Shown: positions 11,911 through 23,663 of the stretch, piece after piece
Position numbering within the stretch: the first letter of the stretch is position 1
How the letters are laid out: every line of letters begins with the position of its first letter
NCBI GenBank assembly: GCA_947623455.1
Contig: OX392529.1
Location: forward strand, 55,695,186-55,759,185
DNA length: 64,000 bases
Source: Mimachlamys varia
Lineage: Eukaryota; Mollusca; Bivalvia; Pectinida; Pectinidae
Direction of reading: 5' to 3'
Translations under genes and position numbers: made by a program
Notes under the pieces: model-generated
The model's database searches: none
What the model was told of the DNA's origin: nothing
The model's input: only the letters and a program-made list of their open reading frames with translations

Positions 11911-13689
11911 CACCAGTTTCCCGCCTATATAATCCTATTGCACCACCCCAGCACCACCCTATCCAGGGTGGTACCGTGAGGTCACGGATTTTCCGTAATT
12001 GATCTATATTGAGAATTATCAACATGTTCTTTGTTGCTAAATATACATGTTCAAAGACAATAGATCAAATGAATCGTTCGCTGTCGGTTTAAACGGCTAT
12101 TATTATTTATTTTTACAGGTATTTTAAATGAATTGAATGGAGTATTGAATCGGGGATGTGTGTGACCACAGATGTTCGGAGGTCAATGGACTTTGGTAGG
12201 GAATGACCGGTACGACCCATTACCGACGCAAGGTGGTCACCATGCAACACATAAAAACATGATAAAATTGTTCGGAAAATCTAGATAAACTGATTTACCC
12301 GAATGTATGCCCAAACTAACCTTATGGCGGGGCTGGTTCGGCCGTCCCATCCTGGGGCTAATATTTTAATCTTTTTTGGAAAAATATCAAAATAATAACC
12401 ACACGAGTGAAATATGTTTGGTATTACTGAAGATACTGTTAGATATTCTGTTTATTACATATTCTATAGCAAAATCTACCGAGGCAGATCTTACTTTTCC
12501 CAAATGTCGTTTATAAATAAGCAGTGTTTTGATTGTTCAAATCAGAAAGAATTATATTTGTCACTACCACGTGAAAAATATCACTTGTATAAAATGAATA
12601 ATTTTCGATATTTCAATGGTAAAATTGTAACGAAATGTAATTCTGATAACGAACTTTAATTAAAATGAACCAAACTTGCCCGGTCTTCCCTAGTTATCAT
12701 GTCGCGTTTAAAAAAATAAATGTCATTAGAGCTTCCTGTATTTTGTTTGAATTCCTCGACTTGCCGACTTCACATATGCATGGTAATAGTATCTCAGGGT
12801 AATAGTTTCTCAGTCTGAATCAATATCTCATTCTGAATAATTCTCAGTAAATTATATCAGATAATAACTCAGTGTACGCTCTTTTACATTTTGTAAAGAG
12901 CTGTGTGTTACAAAAACTGCAAAATAGACAGTTGTAATGCTATATATTTCCTATGTTCATCTAGACATTAATGGCTTGTATCGAGTTCCAGATGCCAGGC
13001 TGTACCGGGCTGTGCCGGGCTGTATCAGACTGTATATAGGTAGCAGATTACAGAAGATAAGCAGATTTCTGGAAAACGAGCCACAAGGCCGAGATTAACA
13101 CAGGGTGTGCAATTACACATAAAGTTTATAAATGTATTTATATTTTTGCAAACAGCATTGTATTTCCAACCCACAGAAAGGAATGAGAAGTGTATAAACT
13201 TATATTTTGTATGTATGTCACTTGTGTGAAAACCATGGTTACCACATCAAAAAATGCTGAAAAATGCAAAAAAAAAACCACTATTTCAGACCCAAAATTT
13301 TACCCCCGACAATGATTTTTTTTTTTACGTTCTATGTAAAACTTAAGATTACATACTTGGTAATAGTATTATCTGTGTCCCAGCATAGGTCGTTTGTTTA
13401 GATTTTTCGTTATTTTCCCTCATGTGCTGTTGTCGAAATTTCATTTCCTGTAAAGCTAGCTTTTCATGTGTAGACACCTGTTTCGGAAGGGTCAAAATTT
13501 TAATCTCTAACCAATTTTTTTCCCCTATTTACAAATGTGAAGTCCGTGAATCCACAAAGTCCACTTTATTATGCTTAAGCCAATTTTACTCCTTATTTTT
13601 TTCAGATTTTGATAGGCATGCTATTATAGGGGTTATTCTTTGTACAAAAATATCGCCCATGGCCACAAAATCCTTCTATACACTGCCAC
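11911..13689. other. Intergenic DNA, no gene seen
   Basis: Contains an unclassified stretch around 12140-12360 and a first short precursor of the neighbouring satellite (CTGTACCGGGCTGTGCCGGG) near 13000. No exon or RNA gene is supported. Confidence 0.5.
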
Positions 13690-15040
13690 CAAAGGACTGT
13701 ATCGAGCTGTATCAGGCTGTACCGAGCTGGTCCGGGCTGTACCGAGCTGTTCCGGGCTGTATCGAGCTGTATCAGGCTGTACCGAGCTGTTCCGGGCTGT
13801 ACCGAGCTGTTCCGGGCTGTATCGAGCTGTATCAGGCTGTACCGAGCTGTTCCGGGCTGTACCGAGCTGTTCCGGGCTGTACCGAGCTGTTCCGGGCTGT
13901 ACCGAGCTGTTCCGGGCTGTACCGAGCTGGTCCGGGCTGTATCGATCTGTATCAGGCTGTATCGAGCTTTGCCGTTTTGTATGGGCTGTATCGAGCTGTA
14001 TCAGGCTGTATCGAGCTTTGCCGTTTTGTATGGGCTGTATCGAACTGTTTCAGGCTGTATCGAGCTGTTCCGGGCTGTATCGAGCTGTATCAGGCTGTAC
14101 CGAGCTTTACTGGGCCAAACGGATTGTATCGAGCTGTATCGGTCTGTACCGTTTTGTATGGGCTGTATCGAGCTGTATCAGGCTGTACCGAGCTTTACTG
14201 GGCCAAACGGATTGTATCGAGCTGTATCGGTCTGTACCGTTTTGTATGGGCTGTATCGAGCTGTATCAGGCTGTATCGAGCTTTGCCGTTTTGTATGGGC
14301 TGTATCGAGCTGTATCAGGCTGTATCGAGCTTTGCCGTTTTGTATGGGCTGTATCGAGCTGTATCAGGCTGTATCGAGCTTTGCCGTTTAGTATGGGATG
14401 TATCGAGCTGTATCAGGCTGTACCGAGCTGTTCCGGGCTGTACCGAGCTGGTCCGGGCTGTACCGAGCTTTACTGGGCCGAACGGATTGTATCGAGCTGT
14501 ATCGAGCTGTATCGGTCTTTATCGAGCTGTATCGGACTGTACCTACCTGTATCGGGCTGTACCAAGCTGTACCGGGTTGTACCAAGCTTCATTGGTCTGT
14601 ACCGAGCTTTATCGGATGTACCCGGCTGTAGCAAGCTATACCGGACTGTACCAGGCTGTGACGAGCTGTAACGGCTGTACCGAGCTGTTTCGAGCTATGC
14701 CAGGCTATACCTAGCCAGCTATGTCGGGCTGCATCGGGCTGTACCGAGCGGTAACAGCTGAACCGAGATATACTAAGCTATATATCGGGCTGTACCGAAC
14801 TATTCCAGGCTGTATTGACCTGTATCGAGCAGTAACGGCTGCACGGGCTGTACTGAGCTATACCAGGCTGTACTAAGCTGTATTTGAATGTACCGACCTG
14901 TATCGGAATGTACCGAGTTGTACCGAGCTATGTCGGGCTGGAACGAGCAGTGTCGGTCTGAACCGAGCTGTCCGAGCTATACCGGGCTTAACGTGCTGTA
15001 CTGGGCTTCATAGGGATCTATCGAGTTTAACAAGGCGTTA
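13690..15040. repeat. 10-bp-motif satellite (CTGTACCGAG / CTGTTCCGGG)
   Basis: Back-to-back decamers such as CTGTACCGAG, CTGTTCCGGG and CTGTATCAGG, with longer composite units containing TTTGCCGTTTTGTATGGG and TTTACTGGGCCAAACGG. It degrades from about 14560 rightward. Three overlapping forward frames are open through it (for example 13422-14714) because multiples of the decamer keep phase; the translations are the same repeated phrase in different frames, so no gene is called. Confidence 0.92.
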
Positions 15041-16085
15041 TCGGTTTGTACCGAGCTGTGCCGGGTTGTACCGAGCTTCATTGGTTTAACAAGGCTCTAT
15101 CGGTCTGAAACGAGCTATGCCTGGTTGTACCGACCTTCATTGGTTTAACTAGGCTCTATCGGTCTGTACCGAGCTGTGTCGGGTTGTACCGACCTCCATT
15201 TGTTTAACTAGGCTTTATCGGTCTGTACCGAGCTGTGCCGGGTTGTACCGAACTTCATTGGTTTAACTAGGCTCTATCAATCTGTACCGAGCTGTGCCGG
15301 GTTGTTCCGAACTTCATTGGTTTAACTAGGCTCTATCGGTCTGTACCGAGCTGTGCGAGGTTGTACCCAACTTCATAGGTTTAACTAGGCTCTATCGGTC
15401 TGTACCGAGCTGTGCCTGGTTGTACCGAACTTCATTGGTTTAACTAGGCTCTATCGGTCTGTACCGAGCTGTGCCGGGTTGTTCCGACCTTCATTGGTTT
15501 AACTAGGCTATATCGGTCTGTCCCGAGCTGTGCCGGGTTGTGCCGAACTTCATTGGTTTAACTAGGCTCTATCGGTCTGAACCGAGCTGTGCCAAGTTGT
15601 ACCGACCTCCATTGGTTAAACTAGGCTCTATCGGTCTGTACCGAGCTGTGCCGGGTTGTACCTAACTTCATTGGTTTAACTAAGCTCTATCAGTCTGTAC
15701 CGAGCTGTGCCGGGTTGTACCGAGCTTCATTGGTTTAACTAGGCTCTATCGGTCTGAACCGAGCTGTGCCGAGTTGTACCGACCTCCATTGGTTAAACTA
15801 GGCTCTATCGGTCTGTACCGAGCTGTGCCGGGTTGTACCTAACTTCATAGTTTAACTAAGCTCTATCAGTCTGTACCGAGCTGTGCCGGGTTGTACCGAG
15901 CTTCATTGGTTTAACTAGGCTCTATCAATCTGTACCGAGCTGTGCCGGGTTGTACCGAACTTCATTGGTTTAACTAGGCTCTATCGCTCTGTACCGAGCT
16001 GTGCCGGGTTGTACCGAGCTTCATTGGTTTAACTAGTGTCTATCGGTCTGTACCGAGCTGTGCCGGGTTATTTCTGGCTTTACCG
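15041..16085. repeat. 59-bp satellite, about 17 copies, derived from the 10-bp motif
   Basis: A 59-bp unit containing GGTTTAACTAGGCTCTATCG, GTCTGTACCGAGCTGTGCCG and GGTTGTACCGAACTTCATT recurs with landmarks every 59 bp from about 15072 to 16016. It still contains the CTGTACCGAG decamer of the array to its left, so it looks like a longer unit amplified from the same seed. Confidence 0.92.
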
Positions 16086-16547
16086 AGCTGCAATTAGCTT
16101 AACGTCCATTTGTTTAGTTGATACGATTGGAATAGTCATTATGCAAGAATGTCAGGATAGGATAGGATCTATTTTACAACGATTTCCATTCCGATTTGAT
16201 TCGTTTTTCTTATACTTTGTATTGGAAAAATGACAAGCTAATGATGTATGTAATCAAATAACTTAAACGGCAGAATATTATAAATCTGAAATAGCTTATT
16301 TGGCTTTGCGGAACACAGTGCCGATAAAATCATTATCATATATGTATTGTTATTCGCAAACTCAGTATGTTTTCTGTTTACAGGTCATGTTTGTCCTTTT
16401 TGATGCTATTGATTCTAGGGAAAACAAAAGTGTCAAATTATGTGTTTTATATACAGTATATATCACAAGAGGGGAAAAAAGATAACTCGATGATACAGGC
16501 GCAATTTAGAACGATATACTTAGGCTGGGCGCAACATGACGTTGCCT

Positions 16548-16553
16548 TATAAA
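16548..16553 (+). promoter_or_regulatory. TATA box
   Basis: TATAAA at 16548-16553 in CCTTATAAAGGGAG, about 140 bp upstream of the start codon of the membrane-protein gene. A start site about 30 bp downstream would place the ATG at 16594 very near the cap. A CRE-like TGACGTCA lies at about 16595. Confidence 0.5.
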
Positions 16554-16593
16554 GGGAGATAATCCAGACATTTGTGTGGAACGTCAGTCAACT

Positions 16594-16716
16594 ATGACGT
16601 CACCAACAACTGAACGTCAAAATGAAAGTGAGGCTTACGAGACAACAAACGTTAAAACTTTGAAGGTAACTCAGCTGAATTTATCAAGATGCAGACTTTC
16701 GTCGTTTTAGGTGTCA
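16594..16716 (+). other. Upstream overlapping ORF (40 codons)
   Basis: Starts at ATG 16594, just past the expected cap site, and ends in TAG inside the first codons of the 202-aa frame. Its first 24 residues are polar and acidic. It may be a regulatory upstream ORF, or mark a sequencing or true frameshift joining an N-terminal extension. Confidence 0.35.
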
Positions 16717-17297
16717 TCGGAACGACATTATCTGTCATAATGAAAGAAACAACGGACGTTCTGCTAAAACTCGGAAGCTTATGGGAATTCTGCATATTTC
16801 TATGGTCGATGATCTTTGTCGTATTTCGGAAAGAGGCCAACGTACTGATGACTGGGTATGCAGCTTCTGTTGCTTTCATACTGGCGATTAGTTATTTGCT
16901 GTTCCATAACTTTGTTTTACCGAAGTACTTTCCACGACTTAGAACCAAAGTTATCAAACAACTTGCCAAGATAGTGCTTTCTTCAACGGCTCCAGTTGTG
17001 GCACTGTTATACATGTGGTTCCCTTGTCACAAGAAGATGTCATGTCTCTTCGGTTTCCTGTTCCCGATTGACTATGACGCCAGCAAAGAAATGTGTCCTT
17101 ATGGAACTGTGATATTGGCTACAATACTAACTTTATTAGTCATTATCCGACAACAGGATATCGTAAAAGGGACAAGGAAAGTTTCAGTGGAAAAAATTGT
17201 AAAGATGGAAAAGATGGAAAAGATGGATAACGCAGACGATATCTACCGCGCGTCACCCGGCCCTCGTCGAAGTTCGAGATTGCTAAAAATGTGGTAG
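16689..17297 (+). CDS. Intronless gene for a multi-pass membrane protein of unknown family
   Basis: A 202-codon frame with good coding character. It has four or five hydrophobic segments at about residues 4-20, 29-47, 53-75, 90-110 and 135-153. A basic, charged cytoplasmic-looking tail follows, holding KMEKMEKM and RRSSRLLK. I do not recognise the family; the topology would fit a small transporter, receptor fragment or scaffold, but no function is assigned. The ATG at 16689 has A at -3. An ATG at 16594 opens an overlapping 40-codon upstream frame (stop near 16714) in another phase, so translation may rely on leaky scanning. AATAAA lies at 17455-17460. No introns are apparent. Confidence 0.72.
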   Translation: MQTFVVLGVIGTTLSVIMKETTDVLLKLGSLWEFCIFLWSMIFVVFRKEANVLMTGYAASVAFILAISYLLFHNFVLPKYFPRLRTKVIKQLAKIVLSSTAPVVALLYMWFPCHKKMSCLFGFLFPIDYDASKEMCPYGTVILATILTLLVIIRQQDIVKGTRKVSVEKIVKMEKMEKMDNADDIYRASPGPRRSSRLLKMW

Positions 17298-18602
17298 GCC
17301 TATGAATTCTTTCGTTTAAGACTAAAATGATGATTTTTTACACCGTTAACTTATATCTTACAATCTGATTAAGAGTTTCGTAAGCAATATCTAAAAGACT
17401 ATTTTCGGTTTTGGCGAAAATCGCATGATTTGTTTGATAAATCGTAAACAATGAAATAAAACAGGGCTTATAGTTTAGCTTTGTAAGAAAAATTGCAATG
17501 TTTTTTGTTATCCCCCGCGAAACGGTTTTGCAGGGGATGTGTAATTGGGCTTTGTGCGTACGTCCGTGCGTTCGCCCGGGTGTTTTTCCTGGCTAAAACC
17601 CTCTGAATATAATGATTATTATTACGTTTTTTCATTAGTTTTTTATTTATTTAATTTTTTTTTTTTTTGCTTAATATCTGTTCCCATAAAAAGAAACGAT
17701 CACTTAAAATTGCTTTTCTCGGGATACAACATATCGTGCGGGATAATGCCACGCTTTGCGGCTCCTTGTTTTTACCAGTATTCACCAAACTTGATTTAGT
17801 GAAACCTTTACTTTTACACTTTAATATTGAGCGTTTTCCGTCTTTATCTTTCCAGATCAGTCAATTGATGACCAGAGGGAAATATGACAAACCAATACCC
17901 AATCATTAACTAGACAAGCGAGACAGTGTTGAAGAATGTAATTGTAATTTTAAAACTATAAAGTTAATCCAATAAATAAACCTTCATGATAACAATGCTG
18001 TTCTTTGCTTATTTGTATTGATGGGCCATCGAGCAACAGGCGGCGCAGTGGAAACGGATATTCAAGAAAGGACCGATTGAAAAGGAGAAAGACACAAAGC
18101 GCGGGATACGATGAACAATTGTATAGTTGGATGAAACGAATAGTGACAGGATATATATCACTGTGCTGACTGTGCTGGGTGGTCCAAATCACTTGACCAA
18201 AATAAAATAAACCAAATCAGACTTGTTACCAATGTAAACTTTTAAAATAATGCCATTAAAATTATCTCTCTCGTCATTTTTAAACCGATTCAACAAAGCT
18301 TCCATAAAGTTGAATCATGCTAATTATTGGCAAAAATAATATTTCTTTGTTTTAAGCGTCATCATTTAAATTTGACATTTTTTCCCCTTTCAAACGCGTT
18401 TGTGTATCGTTTCAGCTGCAGCTTGCAATCTTTTTTTCGTTGAAATCCTTCAGGCGTTTCACGAGTGCCGTTTCTTCGTGGTTTGGGCGGCCATCGAAAT
18501 CCACGGATTACGCTCACCTACGCTCTTTTCATCCTCGAATTCAAGGGTTACGCTCACCTACGCTCTCTTCATCCTCGAATTCAAGGGTTACGCTCACCTA
18601 CG
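17298..18602. other. Intergenic DNA with dispersed repeats
   Basis: At 17511-17600 lies CCCCGCGAAACGGTTTTGCA and its following GTACGTCCGTGCG segment, an interspersed repeat I recognise from bivalve DNA. At about 18503-18605 a 40-bp unit containing GGGTTACGCTCACCTACGCT occurs three times. No gene supported. Confidence 0.5.
17455..17460 (+). terminator. Poly(A) signal AATAAA
   Basis: Canonical AATAAA 158 bp after the stop codon of the 202-aa membrane-protein frame. Confidence 0.55.
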
Positions 18603-18798
18603 CTCTCTACACCGATGAAATATGTCATGGCAAAACTGAAGGCTCTGTGTGTGCCACCTTGTTGATGAGACAAGAAAACTAGTTCAAACATTTTATGTAT
18701 AAAATAATCTCGTGGTCACATAACGGTAAAAATTGACAGGCTTTGAAGTCGATTGCGGCTCCTTTGTATAAATCTTTAAAGGACAGGCATGTAGCCTA
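18603..18798. mobile_element. Left part of MITE split by the Polinton (right part 36036-36112)
   Basis: Begins CTCTCTACACC, then TATGTCATGGCAAAACTGAA. It shares ATAATCTCGTGGTCACATAACGG-type sequence with the intact element at 9351-9609. It stops at GGACAGGCATGT plus AGCCTA, where the Polinton begins. The remainder resumes after 36035. Confidence 0.75.
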
Positions 18799-19044
18799 AG
18801 CAGCATGTACCTATGTATGGTGGTACTATGGGGGTGGGTATGTATGGTGGTACTATATGTATGGTGTCCCTATGTGTATAGATCTATGTATGGTGGTACA
18901 ATATGTATGGCGGTACTATATGTATGGTGTCCCTATGTGTATAGATCTATGTATGGGGGTACTTTATGCATGATGGTACTATATTTATGGGGGTACTACA
19001 TGTATGGGGGTACTATATGCATGATGGTACTCTATGTACTATCC
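18799..19044. repeat. Polinton left terminal inverted repeat
   Basis: About 246 bp, itself built of ATGTATGGTGGTACTAT-like units and two copies of GTGTCCCTATGTGTATAGAT. It pairs with 35697-36035. The open frame read across it (18805-19098) is repeat, not a gene. Confidence 0.92.
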
Positions 19045-21639
19045 CCAAACGGAAAAGTTCATTTTTTCATTATTAACACAAAAGACCGTGAACTTTAGCC
19101 CCTGTAGTGTGTTTCTATTGGTTTTCAAATATGTATTGCACAATCACTAGAAATTGTTGCTGACTTTGTTATAAAACGGCTGAACATTCTCCATCAAATT
19201 ACAAACAGAAATCGCCACTTGGAAATATCCTTCGTATACACGAACACTCCATGGTGGTACGTTTTAAAATCCTTTTGAACACGCAGTTAAAACATATTCC
19301 AGAGCAAACTCAGACAAGAAAAAGTTTCATCCTTTAAAAAATTCCTCGGTCACAAAGAAAAAGAATTAAATATACCCCATAAATTCCTATATGAAAATTC
19401 AGGGCTCTCAAATTTGCAATCTTGCATACACACTCTGAGGAGACTACTGAACCGATAAGATATGTATGGGGGTACGCTAGGTACTCAAGGTAACAAAGAC
19501 AAACTACGTGACGATTTCATAAGTTGAACAAAGAGCCCATGGATGTTCACTAAACCTTAACGGGATATTTCATTTTTCATCGGGTACTCGGTGTAAAAGG
19601 TTCATAGTAAACAAAGAGCTGTTGAGTAAAAAATGGATTTTTTAGATAACGATAACCGACACAGGCTCAGCCTTTCGCCATGAATAAAGAGGTTTTATGT
19701 AGCACTCCTACCTGACTCACGTATACGCTCGACCAATGATACATACTTAACGGCATGACAAAAATATTTTACGCCTGACTAGTCTGTAGTACGATGTCTT
19801 TCACTCAATCTCTACCCCCAGTTGCCGTTCCTTACACTCACTTACTGTGCTTAACCTTTACCAACTTGAATCATACTACCAAGTAAATAGACTATGATAA
19901 CCAAAGTATTAGACAATAAAAATGTCTGCAGGGAGAGATTCTTCCTTTTGGGTTTTTAATGCACGGAATAAGATTAGAAATACAGTTTGCTGCTTTCTTT
20001 ACTGCAAAGGATGACCGGTTCGCCTACTCATTTGTTTTTATCGATTTCGAATCCCTCTTGTTACAATTGTTATACCTTATATAAAACCACGTGCAATCAC
20101 AGTGGTTCGGGGTAGGTTTATATTGTTTGAGTAAATTTACAGTGGTGATCACAGCCTCAGGGGTCATGTGCTAGTTTTGACTGAATTACATGATATTAGG
20201 TGATTTTGGTTGTTCAAAAGATGATCCTTATTGACGGAAATATTCTGATTATTCTAACAAACCTCCAAAAAAAATAAAATATAAGAACTTATTATAGCAC
20301 TAAGATCATCATTTGCTTCATTGGGTTATAAAATATACCTCTATCAGATGAACACTTAGGTTTCTAACTGTGAAAAAAAACATATAATGTAATGATAATA
20401 TGACACCCTTGTGTTGACAAACAACTTGGCCTATATCTGTGATTCTACACTCATCTATAAAAGGCAATAACAAAGTTATCATTATGGCCTATTTCCATAG
20501 TTATAGTCTTTTAATTTAGAAAATATAAATAACATATACAAATGTGTATCGTTCCCATTCTTTATTACAAATTAGCTTTTAAATTCAGCATTGGTCACCC
20601 AATATTTATTATAAGAATGTGAAAAGCTTTGAGTAAACGTATTAACCCTTTAGGTGTCACGCTAGTGTCACATTTTTGCCATCCGTACGCCAGATTAAAA
20701 CAAAATACTGACATATACATGTAAACATTTCATTTTTTTATTCCGTTGTTTACATCATGCTTTTAGAAATATCGAACATTTGAATCTTGTATTCATATAA
20801 CATTACTGTCATATTTCATTTTCAGCTAGGCCTATAACATTTTCAAAATGTCGTTGACGTCATATCGTCATTTTCTCGATGACAATAACTGTGACGTCAT
20901 TATTAAATAAGGGAGTCACCGCAGCAAATCTATTAAAAAGGTAATTATGCTAAAAACTAATCTGTTATATTCTCCTTGGTTGCTGTCGGGGGCATTCGTG
21001 TCACACTGACACATCTAGTTTTTTTTTTTATTATTATTCTTATTACGATAACACATCATTTTTGAGAAAAAAAAACAATTATTAACAACGGACCCGTGGC
21101 CGTTCCGCAGGGCCCGACCGGGGGCGATAGACTAACTACTAAAGTAAATTTTAGAGCTAATTAGTGCTATATGTTCTGGTAAAATGTTGAAATTGCAAAA
21201 ATTATACAAGGTATATTTGAGAATGAATTATCAAATTCACAAGGTGTTCACATTTTGATCATTGAACAATTTTGTCGTGTTGATTCATGATACATGTGTT
21301 GATTGTACGTTAAATCATATTTGAGTATGAACTGACAATTTATTAATTTTATTTGCTCTTGTTACTCTTTGAATTAAAGGGAATCAATACAAAATAAAAC
21401 ACCGAGCTTTACGGTCAAATTTTTATTTAATGTCGTTGCATAATAAAACAACACAAAGTATTCTCTACAACTGTATCAAAACATCACAACGATATGAAAA
21501 CTTCAGCATTAATGTCTCTTATCGTACATCTTTCTGGTAAGTCTATAAAAATGGATTTGTCATGCCGATGTTAATAAATAAATCTGAATGAAAGAAAATA
21601 ACAGTCTTTTACTTGATATACATTGAGCGCTATCGGTTT
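19045..21639. other. Polinton left interior without genes
   Basis: About 2.6 kb, AT-rich, with no open frame of note on either strand. This is one place where a polymerase B gene could have stood. Two CRE-like TGACGTCA sites occur near 20850 and 20890. Nothing else is supported. Confidence 0.55.
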
Positions 21640-22678
21640 TCATGCGAGTATTTTTTTTTCATACATTCTTGCAATGTCTCCTCTCGATTTTTTATCCTTC
21701 TCGCTTTCAGTATCTGAATCATCCTCACTATCTTGCACAATGTCATCATCTTTGTTTAAATACTCTTCAAGCTCGTGTTTGTATTTCCTCAATGCTTAAC
21801 GAATAGCTGCTTTGCTGTCGTCACCCATCCTTTCGTACCGTTCGACTGTTTCCATGACTTTTCTATGTATGATTCCATTTCGAACTTGTAAAATATACAA
21901 AATCAACGAAGCATATTTTCCCATAAACTCCCTCATGTCATCTTCCTTCAGTTGCATATCGGCTTTTTCTGCCGCCTCGGTTTCTGATAATCCACCTTCC
22001 ATGTATTTAGCTAATTTGTTTAGCCATTCTTTCTCATTATTCACCTTGGCCATTTTTGCAATTCTTGCAAATACATTGTCTTCTGCGTCGTCATTTTCTT
22101 CAGAGGCATCGGAAAGAGTGCTGTCATTCGAGTACAGCCGTTCGTATCTGCCTATTCTATTGGGGAATTCGTCCTCGTCCTCCATTACAGTGACTGACTT
22201 TGCTGGGCAGTTTTCTTGACACCATGTATTTTTGTGTTTTTGAAGGTGGTGTTCGTTTTTTAACATCACACCACAGTCTTCGCAAGTTGACATTTGGTTA
22301 CGGTCTGGTATATTATTCTGCAATGGGAAGGTGTCTATGCTATGCTGTTGCTGCTGCTGCTGGTGGTGGTCAAATCCTTGTATTGGCTGTACTACACTAT
22401 CGATATAGGATTGTTGCTGCTGCTGCTGCTCTTGTATTGGCTGTACTACACTATCGATATAGGATGGTTGCTGCTACTGCTGCTGCTGCTGCTGCTGCTC
22501 TTGTATTGGCTGTACTACACTATCGATATAGGATGGTTGCTGCTACTGCTGCTGCTGCTGCTGCTGCTGCTCTTGTATTGGCTGTACTACACTATCAATA
22601 TAGGATGGTTGCTGCTGCTGGGTAAATCCTTGTATTGGTTGTACTACACTATCAATATAGGATGGTTGCTGCTGCTGC
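21640..22678 (-). pseudogene. Polinton zinc-finger protein with Gln-rich repeats, interrupted
   Basis: The N-terminal part (about 22320-22678) consists of repeated PSYIDSVVQPIQ phrases separated by polyglutamine. Two in-frame TAG codons (22474-22476 and 22543-22545) sit at the same place in the CAG run of two repeats. Then comes a C2HC finger, CEDCGVMLKN...HLQKHKNTWC (C-x2-C-x12-H-x4-C), followed by an acidic linker and a helical region. A TAA near 21796 interrupts, after which the same frame continues in acidic, charged sequence to a TGA at 21640-21642. No ATG is clear for the Gln-rich part; an internal ATG lies just before the finger. A zinc-finger gene next to the packaging ATPase is common in animal Mavericks. 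The role is unknown, and DNA binding is inferred. Confidence 0.6.
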
Positions 22679-23554
22679 TTAGAATACGTCCGGGTTACGA
22701 TCTTTAGTCTGGCAGAAGTGCCCTTTCATAGTATTTCCACGACTGAAGACATCACAACGCATGCGCAATGATTCTGGTGTTTTTGGCTTCAAATCAACGA
22801 GAAGATATCCATATGGTTTCGCTATTGCTTCTTTGAAATGTCTCATAAGATGTTGAACATTTTCTGGATACATCTGCTTTGCAAGAGTCATAATCTGCTG
22901 TTTATCGATTGGATTGTTAAATAATACCAGGTAGTGACAATTTCTCCGTTGCGTAGGATCTTTGTTGAAGTAGAGGTTCTGATTGATTGCGATAACAGAC
23001 AAGTTTCTGTTGTTGCTGCCCTCCGTAAAAAAAAACATATATCCTTGTGTCCTTTGATGCTATAGACATGAGATCATCAAGTATGACAAGGTTTCTAATC
23101 CCTGGGTCAATGAAGGAATCCTGATCTAAATCCAGTGGTATTCCCTGAATAAAATTAACTTCAATCTCGCCCGTTTCCCTAATGACGTCATAAAGGGGTT
23201 GCCATCGTTTGTAGAGCCATATAACCCGTTGGGGAGACGGTTTTATCGTTGTTAGACAGTTTTGTAGCAGGGTCTTCACAAAGTAAGTCTTTCTACAGGA
23301 CGTAGGTCCGGAGACATTTGCAGTGAATGGGTGTTCAAATGCGAAGTGTTGCTGTATCTGATGTTGCTGCTGCTGTTGTTGTTGGTGGTGGTGATGTAGT
23401 TGCTTTGTTGCTGCAGTTGTTCCTGCTTCTGCTTTTGGGTGACTTCATGTTGAAAACATGATAGTTGCTCTTCTGGATGTTTTTGTCTTACATGACGTTT
23501 CAAATCATGAGGCCAGGTATAATCGCACAAGCAAATGCAACACTGGTTCTTCAT
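22679..23554 (-). pseudogene. Polinton FtsK/HerA-like genome-packaging ATPase with N-terminal zinc finger, frameshifted
   Basis: The ATPase would pump element DNA into capsids. The order is a degenerate Cys/His finger (HDLKRHVRQKH) near 23500-23550, a Gln/Asn-rich linker, then the ATPase. The P-loop reads SGPTSCRKT, with Arg where the family has Gly (SCGKT), around 23290-23310. A Walker B-like NLVILDDL follows, then SVIAINQNLYFNKDPTQRRN and a C-terminal YLLVDLKPKTPESLR. Three frames are needed: one shift lies between the linker and the P-loop (about 23340-23360) and one in an A/T homopolymer near 23030-23037. The frameshifts together with the P-loop substitution argue for loss of function. 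It ends immediately before the zinc-finger gene's Gln-rich repeats. Confidence 0.85.
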
Positions 23555-23663
23555 ACCGATGTGTTCTCTTCAGTGTTCTGGCATGAACTGATGTTTCTGA
23601 GTGGTGCCATCTATCAAACTCTGTCGGAGCTGTTGTATTGTGGGTAAACACAAACACAATATA

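Noticed and set aside
11318..12025. 235-codon minus and 205/153-codon plus frames
   Set aside because: Both strands are open because the 9-bp repeat lacks stops; composition is pure repeat.
13422..14714. 430-codon plus-strand frame and two overlapping long frames (13640-14671, 13969-14391)
   Set aside because: They read the decamer satellite in different phases and give the same repeated phrase in each; no start context, domain or splice structure.
22200..22707. Plus-strand Leu/Ala-rich frames of 137-141 codons
   Set aside because: Antisense of the CAG-repeat part of the minus-strand zinc-finger gene.
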